Counted from the stretch's first letter, positions 17,099 through 26,187 are shown. The stretch is DNA of 64,000 nt from Obesumbacterium proteus (GCF_001586165.1 NZ_CP014608.1:4092001-4156000); one strand, 5' to 3'. Translations and numbers: made by a program. Notes: generated from the letters alone by a model not told the origin.

Positions 17099-19594
17099 AT
17101 GCTAAAGATAGAATTTCTCTGCCCTCTGCCAAACGGCTTACATGCCCGCCCCGCCTATGAACTCAAAGGCCAGTGCGGTCTGTTTGACAGTGAGATTATC
17201 TTTATTAACCAGCGCTCCAATCACCGCGCCGACGCGAAAAGTTCACTCGCGCTTATCAGCACCGGAACATTGTTTAACGACGCTTGCCTGCTCGAAATCC
17301 ACGGGCACGATGAAGAAAAAGCCTACCGCGCGTTAGACACCTATATTAAACAGAGCTTTGCCGACAGCGACAGTGAAATTGAACCTCTGCCCGTAGCCAC
17401 CACGCGCCCTATCCCACGCTCGCTATCTCACTTTCAACCAAGCCTAATCCATGGCTGCGGTCTATCCAGCGGCATCGGACATGGCGCGCTGTTGATCTAC
17501 CGCCATACCAATATCGACATCTATAAATCACAACCGGCCAACGTGCAGGACCCACTTCTGCTTGAACATAGCTTGATTGCGCTTGCCGAACAGCTTAACC
17601 ACCAGCTGACCAGCCTAAAAGGGCAAAGCAAAACTATTATTAATGCCCATCTCTCGCTGATTCAGGACAAAGAATTTAGCCAAAATATTTTGCGCCATCT
17701 GAACCAGAGAAAGTGCAGTCTGGCGACCGCGGCCATTGAAAGCATGGAAGAAGTGTGCGGCAAATTAGCCATGTCAGCGAGTGAATACCTGCGCGAGCGC
17801 GTGCAAGATATCAGAGACATTACCGCGCAGCTGCTGCAAGTTGCCTATCCCAACGTCAATTTGGGCGCTCCGCTGGTTTTACATAAACCAACGATTATTG
17901 CCGCCGAAGATATCACGCCGAGTCAGTTTTTAAGCTTAGACAAACAACTGCTGGCAGGAATGGTGTTAGCGCAAACCGGACGCACCTCGCATACGCTCAT
18001 TTTAGCGCGCTCATTGGGCATCCCCGTGCTGTCGGGGATCGAACTGTCGGCCTTACAGCATTTGGATGATAAAACCGTCTTTATCGACGCGCAGGCCGGT
18101 ATTCTGGTGATTGAGCCTAATGAAGACGTCAGTGGCTATTTCTCCGTGGCTCTCGGGCTGGAACAGCAAAACCGTGCACGTCAGCTGAAAATGGCGGATC
18201 TTCCGGCGGTGACGCAGGATGGGCGCTGCATTGAAATTGGTGCCAACATCGGTACGGCGCAAGAAGCCCCCGCCGCGTTTAGCCAAGGGGCTGAAGGTAT
18301 TGGCCTATTTCGCACCGAAATGCTGTTTATGGATCGCGACAAAGCGCCCGATGAGCAAGAACAGTTTGAAGCCTATCAGCAGGTGCTGATGAATGCTGGC
18401 AACCATCCCGTGATTTTTCGCACCATGGATATCGGCGGCGACAAAAAAATCAGCTATCTGAATATCCCTCAAGAAGAAAATCCGTTTCTTGGCTATCGTG
18501 CGGTACGCATTTATCCCGAGTTTACCGAGCTATTTACCCTTCAACTGCGCGCTATACTTCGAGCGGCCACCACGGGATATGCACGTTTAATGATCCCAAT
18601 GGTTCACACGCTCGATGAAATTCTGTGGGTGAAACAGCAAATCGCCTCGGCTCAGCTTTCGCTGAAAGCGGAAGGTTTACGCTATGCCGAAACGCTAGAG
18701 CTCGGCATTATGGTTGAAGTCCCCTCGGTGTGTTTTATCATCGATCACTTCTGCGATGAGGTTGATTTCTTTAGCATTGGTTCCAACGATATAACGCAAT
18801 ATCTGTATGCCGTCGATCGCAATAACCAACGCGTCGCCCACCTTTATAATCCGATTACCCCTTCGTTTTTGCGTATGCTGCGCCAGATAATCGACGTAGC
18901 ACATCGACGTGAACGCTGGGTGGGGCTGTGCGGTGAACTCGGAGGGGAGCCAAGATATTTGCCACTGCTGATCGGTCTAGGTCTGGACGAACTGAGCATG
19001 AGCGGTGCACGCATTCCAGCCATTAAAGAGCTGGCGCGTAAGCTCAGCGCCGAAGAGTGCGTTGCACTGGCCAATCGCGCCTGTGAGTGTAAATCGGCGA
19101 ACGATATTGAAGCGTTACTGGATACGCAGGCAATTCCTGCTGAACAGAAACCGTTATTGGCTCTAGAGAATATTATCGTTCCCGCCCCCCTAACCAATAA
19201 AGAGCAGGTGATTCAATATTTATGCGGCAATTTAGCCATTCAGGATCGCACCGATCATCCAACCGAGCTGGAAGAGGATGTTTGGCAGCGTGAGGATATT
19301 GTTACCACCGGTGTGGGTTTTGGTTTTGCAATTCCGCACACCAAATCGACTCATATTAAGCACTCCAGTATCAGTATTGCTCGCCTTGAAAAGGTTATTG
19401 ATTGGCAATCCGAAATGGGGGAAGTCGATTTCGTTATTATGCTAACCCTCGGCGCGCAAGACAGCGTTAGCCACGTTAAAGTCTTTTCGCAGCTCGCGCG
19501 TAAATTAGTGAAGAAAGAGTTTCGTGAGGCGATGCGTTCAGCGCCGGATGCAGAGGCTATCCTCTCGTTGCTACAAAGCGAATTAACCTTTTAA
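17099..19594 (+). CDS. fryA: Multiphosphoryl transfer protein FryA (HPr-EI-IIA fusion)
   Basis: Three PTS modules in one chain of 831 residues, the same length as E. coli FryA. They are an HPr-like domain (His15 in NGLHARPA), a full enzyme I (His298 in GRTSHTLILARSLGIPVLSG, plus the PEP-binding EGIGLFRTEMLFMDR and the SIGSNDITQYLYAVDRNN region), and a IIA domain (His747 in GFAIPHTKSTHIKHS). It can therefore move phosphate from PEP to FryB without the general PtsH/PtsI. The start at 17099 follows an AAAAGGA site by eight bases. It is the last gene of the operon. Its stop codon overlaps the stop of convergent ypdC by three bases, leaving no room for an intergenic terminator. Confidence 0.94.
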   Translation: MLKIEFLCPLPNGLHARPAYELKGQCGLFDSEIIFINQRSNHRADAKSSLALISTGTLFNDACLLEIHGHDEEKAYRALDTYIKQSFADSDSEIEPLPVATTRPIPRSLSHFQPSLIHGCGLSSGIGHGALLIYRHTNIDIYKSQPANVQDPLLLEHSLIALAEQLNHQLTSLKGQSKTIINAHLSLIQDKEFSQNILRHLNQRKCSLATAAIESMEEVCGKLAMSASEYLRERVQDIRDITAQLLQVAYPNVNLGAPLVLHKPTIIAAEDITPSQFLSLDKQLLAGMVLAQTGRTSHTLILARSLGIPVLSGIELSALQHLDDKTVFIDAQAGILVIEPNEDVSGYFSVALGLEQQNRARQLKMADLPAVTQDGRCIEIGANIGTAQEAPAAFSQGAEGIGLFRTEMLFMDRDKAPDEQEQFEAYQQVLMNAGNHPVIFRTMDIGGDKKISYLNIPQEENPFLGYRAVRIYPEFTELFTLQLRAILRAATTGYARLMIPMVHTLDEILWVKQQIASAQLSLKAEGLRYAETLELGIMVEVPSVCFIIDHFCDEVDFFSIGSNDITQYLYAVDRNNQRVAHLYNPITPSFLRMLRQIIDVAHRRERWVGLCGELGGEPRYLPLLIGLGLDELSMSGARIPAIKELARKLSAEECVALANRACECKSANDIEALLDTQAIPAEQKPLLALENIIVPAPLTNKEQVIQYLCGNLAIQDRTDHPTELEEDVWQREDIVTTGVGFGFAIPHTKSTHIKHSSISIARLEKVIDWQSEMGEVDFVIMLTLGAQDSVSHVKVFSQLARKLVKKEFREAMRSAPDAEAILSLLQSELTF

Positions 19595-20457
19595 CTCGAT
19601 AAGAAACGCTCTCGGTATTCCGAGGGCGTTACCTCAAATTGCCGCTTAAACAAGCGGCAAAAATAGCTCGCATCGCTATAACCACAGCGGTGGGCGACTT
19701 CATTCACGTTCAAATGGTATTTCTGTAAGATCATCTTGGCTTTGCCCAACCGCACCCAATGCAGATAATCAATAAAGCTCATACTTCCCTCTTGCTGAAA
19801 AATACGAGACAGATGATTAGCGCTGATATTGAACATAGCGGCGGTATTTTCGCGGGTAAGCCCACTGGAAAAATTATCCTGAACGTAAGTACAGATGCTT
19901 TTATATAAAAAAGCACCGCGCTGCATTTTATTTGCCAGCGGTAAGGCCAGTTGATTGCGGCAAACATGCAGCAGACTCAGCACTAAATAACGGCCAATAT
20001 CAGGATCTGCCGTTCTTGCCGCTAACGCATTTAGCGCCTGTAAAATATGCTCGATCTCTTCGGCATTTTGTTGGGTTATTTCCAGCGTTCTTAAACGATG
20101 AAAGCCCGCTGTTGCAGCGCGTTTATCAAAGAAATGAAAACCAATATAGGACGGCGCAAACAGCACGCTGAGCAATAACACATCTTTGTCCCACGTCGGC
20201 TGACTGCTCGCCAACGCAGGAATAAACAGCGCATCGCCGTGAGCCAGCGTAATGCTCGTACCCGCTGGCTTTTCTGCCGTATAGCTGCCACGTAAAACAA
20301 TTTCAAGGCGCGGAAATTTAACACCAAGGCCATTCCCTAACGCATGGCCTTGGTTATCATGGGAACGCTGAGCAAAATAAGTGTGTTTAAGCTGCTGAGG
20401 ATTCAAAACCAGCCCGCTTAATAACTCGGTGAAAAACGGATGATCCGTCAGCGACAT
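19591..20457 (-). CDS. ypdC: AraC-family regulator YpdC
   Basis: Probable regulator of the adjacent fry operon. The N-terminal half (about residues 1-160) is a cupin-type ligand domain containing FPRLEIVLRGSYTAEKPAG and the LAHGDALFIPA turn. The C-terminal 100 residues are a two-HTH AraC domain (TRENTAAMFNISANHLSRIFQ and VNEVAHRCGYSDASYFCRLFK), ending in FEVTPSEYRERF. The 288-residue length matches E. coli YpdC (285), which also neighbours fryA. The gene is convergent with fryA and overlaps its end, so high transcription of one may interfere with the other. sbmC lies 96 bases upstream on the same strand. Confidence 0.88.
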   Translation of the reverse strand: MSLTDHPFFTELLSGLVLNPQQLKHTYFAQRSHDNQGHALGNGLGVKFPRLEIVLRGSYTAEKPAGTSITLAHGDALFIPALASSQPTWDKDVLLLSVLFAPSYIGFHFFDKRAATAGFHRLRTLEITQQNAEEIEHILQALNALAARTADPDIGRYLVLSLLHVCRNQLALPLANKMQRGAFLYKSICTYVQDNFSSGLTRENTAAMFNISANHLSRIFQQEGSMSFIDYLHWVRLGKAKMILQKYHLNVNEVAHRCGYSDASYFCRLFKRQFEVTPSEYRERFLSS

Positions 20458-20553
20458 ATCACTTCACATATCACTTCACACATGCACATCATCCCGTATT
20501 CCCTCACCCATATTTCCCCCGTCGTCATGAGGTCAATATACCACGCCCTCTAC

Positions 20554-21024
20554 TTACGCTTTCTGAACAGGCACACACATTTCAAAATCCCATATGCCGC
20601 TTTCGGTGCCATCGTTGTGGTATTTTTCAAAACACGGCGCGTTAATGGGTACATAGCCGCTTCTTGGCAGGACTTCGTTGAAAAACTCCATCCACGGGCG
20701 ACCAAAATCACCGTCCTCAACGTGCGCCTGCGCCACCGCGTATAAGCCGCCTTTCAAGGTATCAATGCGAACCCCTTCGCTATTGGCCGGTAAAACAAAA
20801 TCAGGCTCGACGGTAATCGCGGTATCAACGCGCATCTCTTCCGGTGGAACTTCTTCTGGGTTGTCGTAATAGATCGCAATCCAGTCACCGTTTTCATCCA
20901 CCTTATTATTATCAATCCATTGATATAGCTTCTGAAAACCGACACCCACATTTTGGTCTAACGGCCCAACCATGCGAATACCCGCGAAAATGCGCTCGGC
21001 GCGCTGCTCTACAATCATTTCCAT
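20554..21024 (-). CDS. sbmC: DNA gyrase inhibitor SbmC (GyrI family)
   Basis: GyrI-like protein of 156 residues. The E. coli relative (157) binds gyrase, reduces its toxicity with microcin B17 and quinolones, and belongs to the SOS regulon. Matches along the length include the AGIRMVGPLDQ opening, the AIYYDNPEEVPPEEMRVDT segment, LPANSEGVRIDTLKGGLYAVA, and CFEKYHNDGTESGIWDFEM. The start at 21024 was chosen because it follows GAGAGGG by seven bases and fits the family; a longer frame would begin inside the operator. A convincing LexA box lies 31-50 bases upstream, which independently supports the call. Confidence 0.85.
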   Translation of the reverse strand: MEMIVEQRAERIFAGIRMVGPLDQNVGVGFQKLYQWIDNNKVDENGDWIAIYYDNPEEVPPEEMRVDTAITVEPDFVLPANSEGVRIDTLKGGLYAVAQAHVEDGDFGRPWMEFFNEVLPRSGYVPINAPCFEKYHNDGTESGIWDFEMCVPVQKA

Positions 21025-21054
21025 TGTAACGCCCTCTCTCATTGCCAAGTGAAA

Positions 21055-21074
21055 TACTGTATCCATAAACAGTA
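21055..21074. promoter_or_regulatory. LexA (SOS) box upstream of sbmC
   Basis: TACTGTATCCATAAACAGTA has the essential CTGT-N8-ACAG core and matches the extended enterobacterial consensus (TACTGT-N8-ACAGTA) on both sides. It is positioned to cover the sbmC promoter and implies induction by DNA damage. Confidence 0.88.
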
Positions 21075-21280
21075 TTGTCAAAATAAACCAAATTGCCAAC
21101 TGCCGATTTTCACTTCTGTGATTCGCGCCGCGTTACGGATCTTGGTGAAAAAATAAGCGCCCTATTTTACAGATCGTTACATTGGTTTTTATGCACAAAA
21201 AAGAAACACCCACCAACATCACACTTTCAGTTGTCATTAACTTGTAAAAAAAATACAAACAAAAACATAGGAAGTAACAT

Positions 21281-22606
21281 ATGACTTCATCTGCCTCAAA
21301 GCCCTCTCAGGCTAACGCCCGAACCGTGTTCCGCGTCACAAGCGGTAACTTTCTCGAAATGTATGATTTTATGGTGTTTGGCTATTACGCCAGCGCGATA
21401 GCTGAAACATTTTTCCCCACGCAAAGCCCCTTTGCATCACTCATGCTAACGTTGATGACGTTCGGCGCGGGCTTCTTAATGCGGCCATTAGGCGCGATTG
21501 TGTTGGGTGCCTATATTGACCATCACGGTCGCCGCCGAGGTTTATTGATTACCTTAGGCCTGATGGCGCTGGGAACATTAACCATCGCCTGTACGCCGTC
21601 GTACCACAGCATTGGCATGGCGGCACCGCTACTGATTCTGGCCGGTCGTCTGCTACAAGGTTTTTCAGCCGGTGTGGAGCTGGGCGGAGTATCCGTCTAC
21701 CTGTCTGAGATTGCCCCGAAAGATCGCAAAGGGTTTTACGTTAGCTGGCAATCCGGCAGCCAACAAATTGCCGTTATCTTTGCGGCGCTGCTGGGCGTGG
21801 GGTTGAATCAGTATCTTGGCAAGAGCGTGATGACGGATTGGGGTTGGCGCATTCCGTTTATCGTGGGCTGCCTGATTGTGCCTTTCTTGTTTTATATCCG
21901 CCGTATGTTGGAAGAAACTGAGGCGTTTAACCAACGCAAACATCGTCCAAGCATGAGCGAAATTACCCGTTCGGTTGCCAGTAACTGGCAGTTGGTTCTG
22001 GTGGGTATGTTTATGGTGGTGACCACCACGGTGTCGTTCTATCTCATCACGGCGTTCACGCCAACCTATGGCAAAACGGTGCTGCAATTCACCGCTCAGC
22101 AAAGCTTTTTGGTCACGCTGTTAGTGGGGATTTCAAACCTATTCTGGCTACCGGTGATGGGTTCTCTGTCAGACAAAGTCGGCCGCCGGCCACTGTTGTT
22201 ACTGTTTAGCGCGTTGATGCTGCTGACGTCTTATCCATCCTTGAACTGGCTGGTAGCACATCCCAGCTTTGCGCATTTGATTGAGGTGGAGCTGTGGCTG
22301 TCGTTTATGTATGCCAGCTATAACGGTGCGATGGTGGTATGCCTAACCGAAATCATGCCAGCAGAAGTGCGCGCTTCGGGCTTTTCCATGGCTTATAGTT
22401 TGGCAACGGCGATTTTTGGCGGATTTACACCGGCCATCTCCAGCTATCTGATCCACGCCACCGGTGATAAAGCGATGCCGGGGATGTGGCTTTCGGCTGC
22501 CGCGGCCTGTGGCTTAATCGCCGCGCTGGCGCTACCGGCAATCCAACGTTTGAATAGCAATCGAGCCGTCACGGTGCCTAGCGGCAGCGCGATAGAGCCA
22601 AAGTAA
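21281..22606 (+). CDS. Citrate/tricarballylate proton symporter, MHS-type MFS
   Basis: Twelve-helix major facilitator of 441 residues, strongly resembling CitA/TcuC citrate and tricarballylate:proton symporters. Signature stretches include RVTSGNFLEMYDFMVFGYYA at the first helix, GAYIDHHGRRRGL in the loop 2-3 motif, LLQGFSAGVELGGVSVYLSEIAP, and SDKVGRRPLLLL in the second half. A good AGGAAGTAACAT ribosome site precedes the ATG. No catabolic genes (tcuAB, lyase) sit beside it, so the exact tri- or dicarboxylate is unknown. It occupies the position of araJ in the E. coli order sbcC-araJ-mak. A rho-independent terminator follows. Confidence 0.85.
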   Translation: MTSSASKPSQANARTVFRVTSGNFLEMYDFMVFGYYASAIAETFFPTQSPFASLMLTLMTFGAGFLMRPLGAIVLGAYIDHHGRRRGLLITLGLMALGTLTIACTPSYHSIGMAAPLLILAGRLLQGFSAGVELGGVSVYLSEIAPKDRKGFYVSWQSGSQQIAVIFAALLGVGLNQYLGKSVMTDWGWRIPFIVGCLIVPFLFYIRRMLEETEAFNQRKHRPSMSEITRSVASNWQLVLVGMFMVVTTTVSFYLITAFTPTYGKTVLQFTAQQSFLVTLLVGISNLFWLPVMGSLSDKVGRRPLLLLFSALMLLTSYPSLNWLVAHPSFAHLIEVELWLSFMYASYNGAMVVCLTEIMPAEVRASGFSMAYSLATAIFGGFTPAISSYLIHATGDKAMPGMWLSAAAACGLIAALALPAIQRLNSNRAVTVPSGSAIEPK

Positions 22607-22631
22607 GTTTCTCGCGCCAGAAATGAATCTT

Positions 22632-22667
22632 CCCGACTTTTTCATCCAGAGAAAGTCGGGATTTTTT
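22632..22667 (+). terminator. Rho-independent terminator after the symporter gene
   Basis: CCCGACTTT at 22632-22640 pairs with AAAGTCGGG at 22652-22660 around an 11-base loop, followed by ATTTTTT. A typical intrinsic terminator, placed between convergent genes. Confidence 0.88.
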
Positions 22668-22671
22668 GGCC

Positions 22672-23577
22672 TTAAAGCGGCCACAGCCACGCAGCACCGC
22701 GCACGCCGCTGGAGTCACCGTGTTTAGCTTTACGCACCGGCGTTTCGCATTCCCGTCCGAATACCCACGTTGAGATCAGCGGCGGCACCGTGGTATATAA
22801 CCGGTCCACATTACTCATCCCACCACCAAGCACCACCACGTCAGGATCGATGATGTTAATTACGTGGGCTAACGATTTTGCTAGTCGCTGTTCATAGTGA
22901 GTAATCGCACGCTCAGCCAACGCATCGCCTTGACGAGATAACGCCATGATTTCAGCGCCCGCCAGCGGCTGGCCGCCTAAACGCTGGTAGTCTGTTTCAA
23001 AACCGGTACCAGAGATAAAGGTTTCAATACAGCCTGATTTCCCACAGTAGCAAGGCACCTCTTTCTGATACTGCCACTCGTCGTCAGTAAGCCAAGGCAA
23101 AGGGTTATGTCCCCACTCGCCTGCAATACCGTTGCCACCCGCATGCACCCGCCCATCGATGGCAATACCTGAGCCACAGCCGGTGCCGATAATCACCGCA
23201 AACACCAAATGTGCTCCAGTCGCTGCACCGTCGGTTGCTTCTGAAACGGCGAGACAGTTGGCATCATTGGCTAAACGAACGTCGCGCGACAGACGCTTGG
23301 CAAGATCTTTGTCTAATGGCTGGCCGTTCAGCCAGGTGGAGTTCGCATTTTTTACCAGTCCGGTAAAGGGCGATAATGTGCCGGGGATCCCCACGCCAAC
23401 GCTTCCTCGCTGACCAGTTTGCTTTTCGGCTAGCTCCACCAGCCCCGCAATCGCCTCAACGGTTTTTGCGTAGTCATCACGAGGGGTCGCAATGCGATGC
23501 CGAAACAGCTCCTGACCGTTGTTTTCCAAGGCGATAACTTCAATTTTGGTACCGCCCAAATCTATACCAATACGCAC
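22672..23577 (-). CDS. mak: Fructokinase Mak (ROK family)
   Basis: ROK-family sugar kinase that phosphorylates fructose (also mannose) with ATP. It has 301 residues (E. coli Mak 302). The phosphate loop GIDLGGTKIEV is at the N-terminus, NANSTWLNGQP and LANDANCLAVSEA in the middle, the catalytic GEWGHNPLPW segment at about residue 153, and the zinc motif CYCGKSGCIETFISG near residue 172. It neighbours rdgC divergently, as in E. coli. The intergenic space (23578-23814) holds a repeat remnant as well as the promoters for both genes. Confidence 0.95.
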   Translation of the reverse strand: MRIGIDLGGTKIEVIALENNGQELFRHRIATPRDDYAKTVEAIAGLVELAEKQTGQRGSVGVGIPGTLSPFTGLVKNANSTWLNGQPLDKDLAKRLSRDVRLANDANCLAVSEATDGAATGAHLVFAVIIGTGCGSGIAIDGRVHAGGNGIAGEWGHNPLPWLTDDEWQYQKEVPCYCGKSGCIETFISGTGFETDYQRLGGQPLAGAEIMALSRQGDALAERAITHYEQRLAKSLAHVINIIDPDVVVLGGGMSNVDRLYTTVPPLISTWVFGRECETPVRKAKHGDSSGVRGAAWLWPL

Positions 23578-23712
23578 ATAGCCCCCTAAACAGACGAATA
23601 CTGAGTCGAGCTAGTGTGCAAAATTTCTCGGGCAATTAATACTACAGTCGCCCTTCTTTATTCGTTATCATGCGCCCTGTTTAACACATTGCCATACCCC
23701 AAATAATGGGAG

Positions 23713-23774
23713 TTGCATCAAGGCGGCAAGAGAGCGCAGCCAACATAGATACAACTTCAAGTATGAAGGGTATA
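23713..23774 (+). repeat. Remnant of a dispersed enterobacterial intergenic repeat
   Basis: Contains GGCGGCAAGAGAGCGCAGCC followed by ACATAGATACAACTTCAAGTATGAAGGGTATA, with a small internal palindrome CTTCA-AGTA-TGAAG. Its end resembles 38062-38079 (TCAAGTATGACGGGGATA) before yegP. From memory, similar elements recur between genes in Yersinia and Serratia; that link is recollection, not a search. It lies 40 bases before the rdgC start. Confidence 0.5.
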
Positions 23775-23814
23775 AAACATGGCGCGCGATGCGTCACGAT
23801 CAGGGACAACGCTA

Positions 23815-24726
23815 ATGCTATGGTTTAAGAATTTATTGGTTTACCGTCTGAGCCGCGATGTTCATCTGGTGCCAGATGAAGTTGAAAAAATGCTGGGCTC
23901 TATGGCCTTTACGCCGTGCGGTAGTCAGGATATGGCGAAAACGGGCTGGGTCTCTCCGATGGGTTCCCACAGCGACGCGCTGACTCACTACGTCAACGAC
24001 CAAATCCTGTTGTGCGCACGTAAAGAAGAAAAAATCTTGCCATCGCCGGTATTAAAACAGGCGTTACAGGCAAAAATTGAAAAGCTGGAAGGCGAGCAAG
24101 GCCGCAAGCTTAAGAAAACCGAAAAAGATTCGTTAAAAGACGAAGTCCTGCACACGTTACTACCGCGTGCTTTCAGCCGTTTCAGCCAAACTTGGCTGTG
24201 GATTGATATGGCGAACGGCCTAATCATGGTCGATGCTGCCAGCCCGAAAAAAGCAGAAGACACCTTAGCGCTGTTGCGTAAAAGCATTGGCTCACTGCCG
24301 GTGGTGCCATTAACCATGGAAAGCCCAATTGAGCTGACGATGACCGAATGGGTGCGCTCAGGCGAAGTTCCTGCGGGCTTTGCTCTGCAAGACGAAGCGG
24401 AGCTGAAAGCAATTCTGGAAGAAGGCGGCGTGATCCGCTGTAAAAAACAGGATCTGGTTTCTGACGAAATTGCCGTTCACATTGAAGCGGGCAAACTGGT
24501 GACCAAGCTGGCGCTGGACTGGCAGGAGCGCATTCAGTTGGTGCTGTCCGACGATGGTTCACTGAAGCGTTTGAAGTTCTCTGAAACGATTCGCGATCAG
24601 AACGAAGACATCGACCGCGATGATTATGCACAACGCTTCGATGCCGATTTCATTTTGATGACCAGCGAACTGGCTGCGTTAATCAAAAATATTATTGAAG
24701 CGCTCGGCGGCGAATCAGAAAAATAA
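23815..24726 (+). CDS. rdgC: Recombination-associated protein RdgC
   Basis: Ring-shaped DNA-binding protein that coats double-stranded DNA and restrains RecA-driven recombination; nucleoid-associated. The 303 residues equal the E. coli length, and the sequence is strongly conserved, for example MAFTPCGSQDMAKTGW, the ARKEEKILPSPVLKQAL stretch, TEKDSLKDEVLHTLLPRAF and DRDDYAQRFDADFILMT. The start at 23815 was preferred because the protein then begins MLWFKNLLVYRL as in E. coli and follows an AGGGA site; an upstream in-frame ATG at 23779 adds 12 unmatched residues. It is divergent from mak and convergent with ppnP. Confidence 0.96.
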   Translation: MLWFKNLLVYRLSRDVHLVPDEVEKMLGSMAFTPCGSQDMAKTGWVSPMGSHSDALTHYVNDQILLCARKEEKILPSPVLKQALQAKIEKLEGEQGRKLKKTEKDSLKDEVLHTLLPRAFSRFSQTWLWIDMANGLIMVDAASPKKAEDTLALLRKSIGSLPVVPLTMESPIELTMTEWVRSGEVPAGFALQDEAELKAILEEGGVIRCKKQDLVSDEIAVHIEAGKLVTKLALDWQERIQLVLSDDGSLKRLKFSETIRDQNEDIDRDDYAQRFDADFILMTSELAALIKNIIEALGGESEK

Positions 24727-24765
24727 GCCGTACCCATAGGCAGTACCAATAAATAGCACCTACAA

Positions 24766-24796
24766 AAACGGGCTGAAGTTAAACTTCAGCCCGTTT
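24766..24796. terminator. Bidirectional terminator between rdgC and ppnP
   Basis: AAACGGGCTGAAGTT and its exact complement AACTTCAGCCCGTTT flank a one-base centre, giving a 15-base-pair stem with A- and T-runs on either side. It can terminate both converging genes. Confidence 0.9.
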
Positions 24797-24814
24797 GTTT
24801 GAGACTAAGAAAAC

Positions 24815-25102
24815 TTAGCTCAGATATTTACACAGATACGAAGTGGGTTCCGCAACCTGCAAGTTAAACTCGCTATGCCCCGGAACAAAGAACGTTTCAC
24901 CTGATGAGAACACCTGCCAATCAGGCGCACCCGGAATTAACACACGCAATGCACCTGTAATCACCGTCATCTCTTCCGGCTTATCGGTTGAGAAGGTGTA
25001 TTCCCCTGCGTCCATTACGCCAATGCTCTGACGCCCAATGCTGCCACTGTCAAAACCAATCGACTTCACTTTACCAGCAAAATACTCATTTACATTCAAC
25101 AT
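24815..25102 (-). CDS. ppnP: Pyrimidine/purine nucleoside phosphorylase PpnP
   Basis: Small cupin enzyme (95 residues; E. coli YaiE/PpnP 94) that phosphorolyses several nucleosides to base and ribose 1-phosphate. The sequence is highly conserved: NEYFAGKVKSIGFD at the start, the GEYTFSTDKPEEMTVITGAL core, and ETFFVPGHSEFNLQVAEPTSYLC at the C-terminus. It keeps its E. coli position next to rdgC, here convergent. It is monocistronic. Confidence 0.94.
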   Translation of the reverse strand: MLNVNEYFAGKVKSIGFDSGSIGRQSIGVMDAGEYTFSTDKPEEMTVITGALRVLIPGAPDWQVFSSGETFFVPGHSEFNLQVAEPTSYLCKYLS

Positions 25103-25233
25103 ACTATGGCACCTGTATTGAGAAGGGGTTACTGCATCTTGTATGAAAAAAACAGTGCTGTCACTGACTTAGTTCACACTGTGAGAGAACCACGCCGGTT
25201 ATGGCTTCAAGCGCTCATTAACTGAACGTTTGT

Positions 25234-26187
25234 TTAGTAGGCGCTGGCATCGGTAATCACCCTAATCTGTTCCGTGCTCAAGCTGAGATTAGCCGCCACC
25301 GCGAGCTCGTTCAGCTGTTTTAACGACGTTGCGCTCGCAATCGGTGAGGTAATCCCCGGCTGTGCGATTTGCCAAGCTAATGCCACCGCCACCGGCGAGG
25401 CATTGACCTCATGAGCCACCTGCTCAAGCGCATCAAGGATCCCCAACCCACGGCTATTGAGGTATTTCTCCACAATCCCGTTACCCCGTGCGCTTTTGTG
25501 AGCATCTTCGGCGCTGCGGTATTTTCCTGAAAGGAACCCGCTGGCCAACGCGTAATAGTTAATTACGCCCAGACCTTCTTTTGTACCAGCGGTGCCAGCC
25601 CGACTTCGAAATCATGGCGGTCGTATAAATTGTATTCGGGTTGAATGGTTTCATAGCGCGCTAAGCCCAGCTTAGCACTCACGTCTAACGCCTTAGCCAA
25701 GCGCTCCGCGCTGTAGTTTGACGCCCCAATCGCGCGCACCTTGCCCTCTTTGATCAACGCGTCAAAGGCATTCATCGTCTCTGCCAACGGCGTGTTTTGG
25801 TCATCATCATGCGCCTGATAAAGATCGATATAATCCGTTTTCAAGCGGCGCAAAGAGGCTTCCACCGCCTCGCGGATATAACGTGCCGATAGCCCTTTCA
25901 GCTGTGGCCCCATCGGTTTACCCACTTTGGTAGCCAGAATAATTTGGTCACGCTTGCCGCTTTTTTGTAGCCAGTTGCCGATAATAGTTTCGGACTCGCC
26001 GCCGAAATTCCCCGGCACCCACGCAGAGTAAACGTCGGCGGTATCAATGAAGTTCAGTTTGTGGTCTAGCAGTGCGTCAAGCAGGCTAAACGAAGTTGCC
26101 TGATCCACGGTCCAACCAAATACGTTCCCCCCCGAAGGTAATGGTTGGAACTCGAATACCAGAACGTCCTAGCTCACGTAAATTCAT
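25234..26187 (-). pseudogene. Aldo/keto reductase broken by two frameshifts
   Basis: A complete aldo/keto reductase can be reconstructed, about 317 residues, from MNLRELGRSGIRVPTITFGG to LSTEQIRVITDASAY, but two frame breaks interrupt it. The first is one extra G in a run of seven (C7 on the plus strand at 26127-26133), just after ITFGG. The second is one missing A in AAAA (TTTT at 25579-25582), turning QKEGLGVINYYALASG into QKKVWA-stop. The remaining pieces keep the catalytic motifs (NFIDTADVYSAW; LATKVGKP; RAIGASNYSAERL). Substrate unknown, NADPH-dependent by family. Because both breaks are single-base homopolymer changes, sequencing error is as likely as true decay. The full extent is given here. 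Confidence 0.85.
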
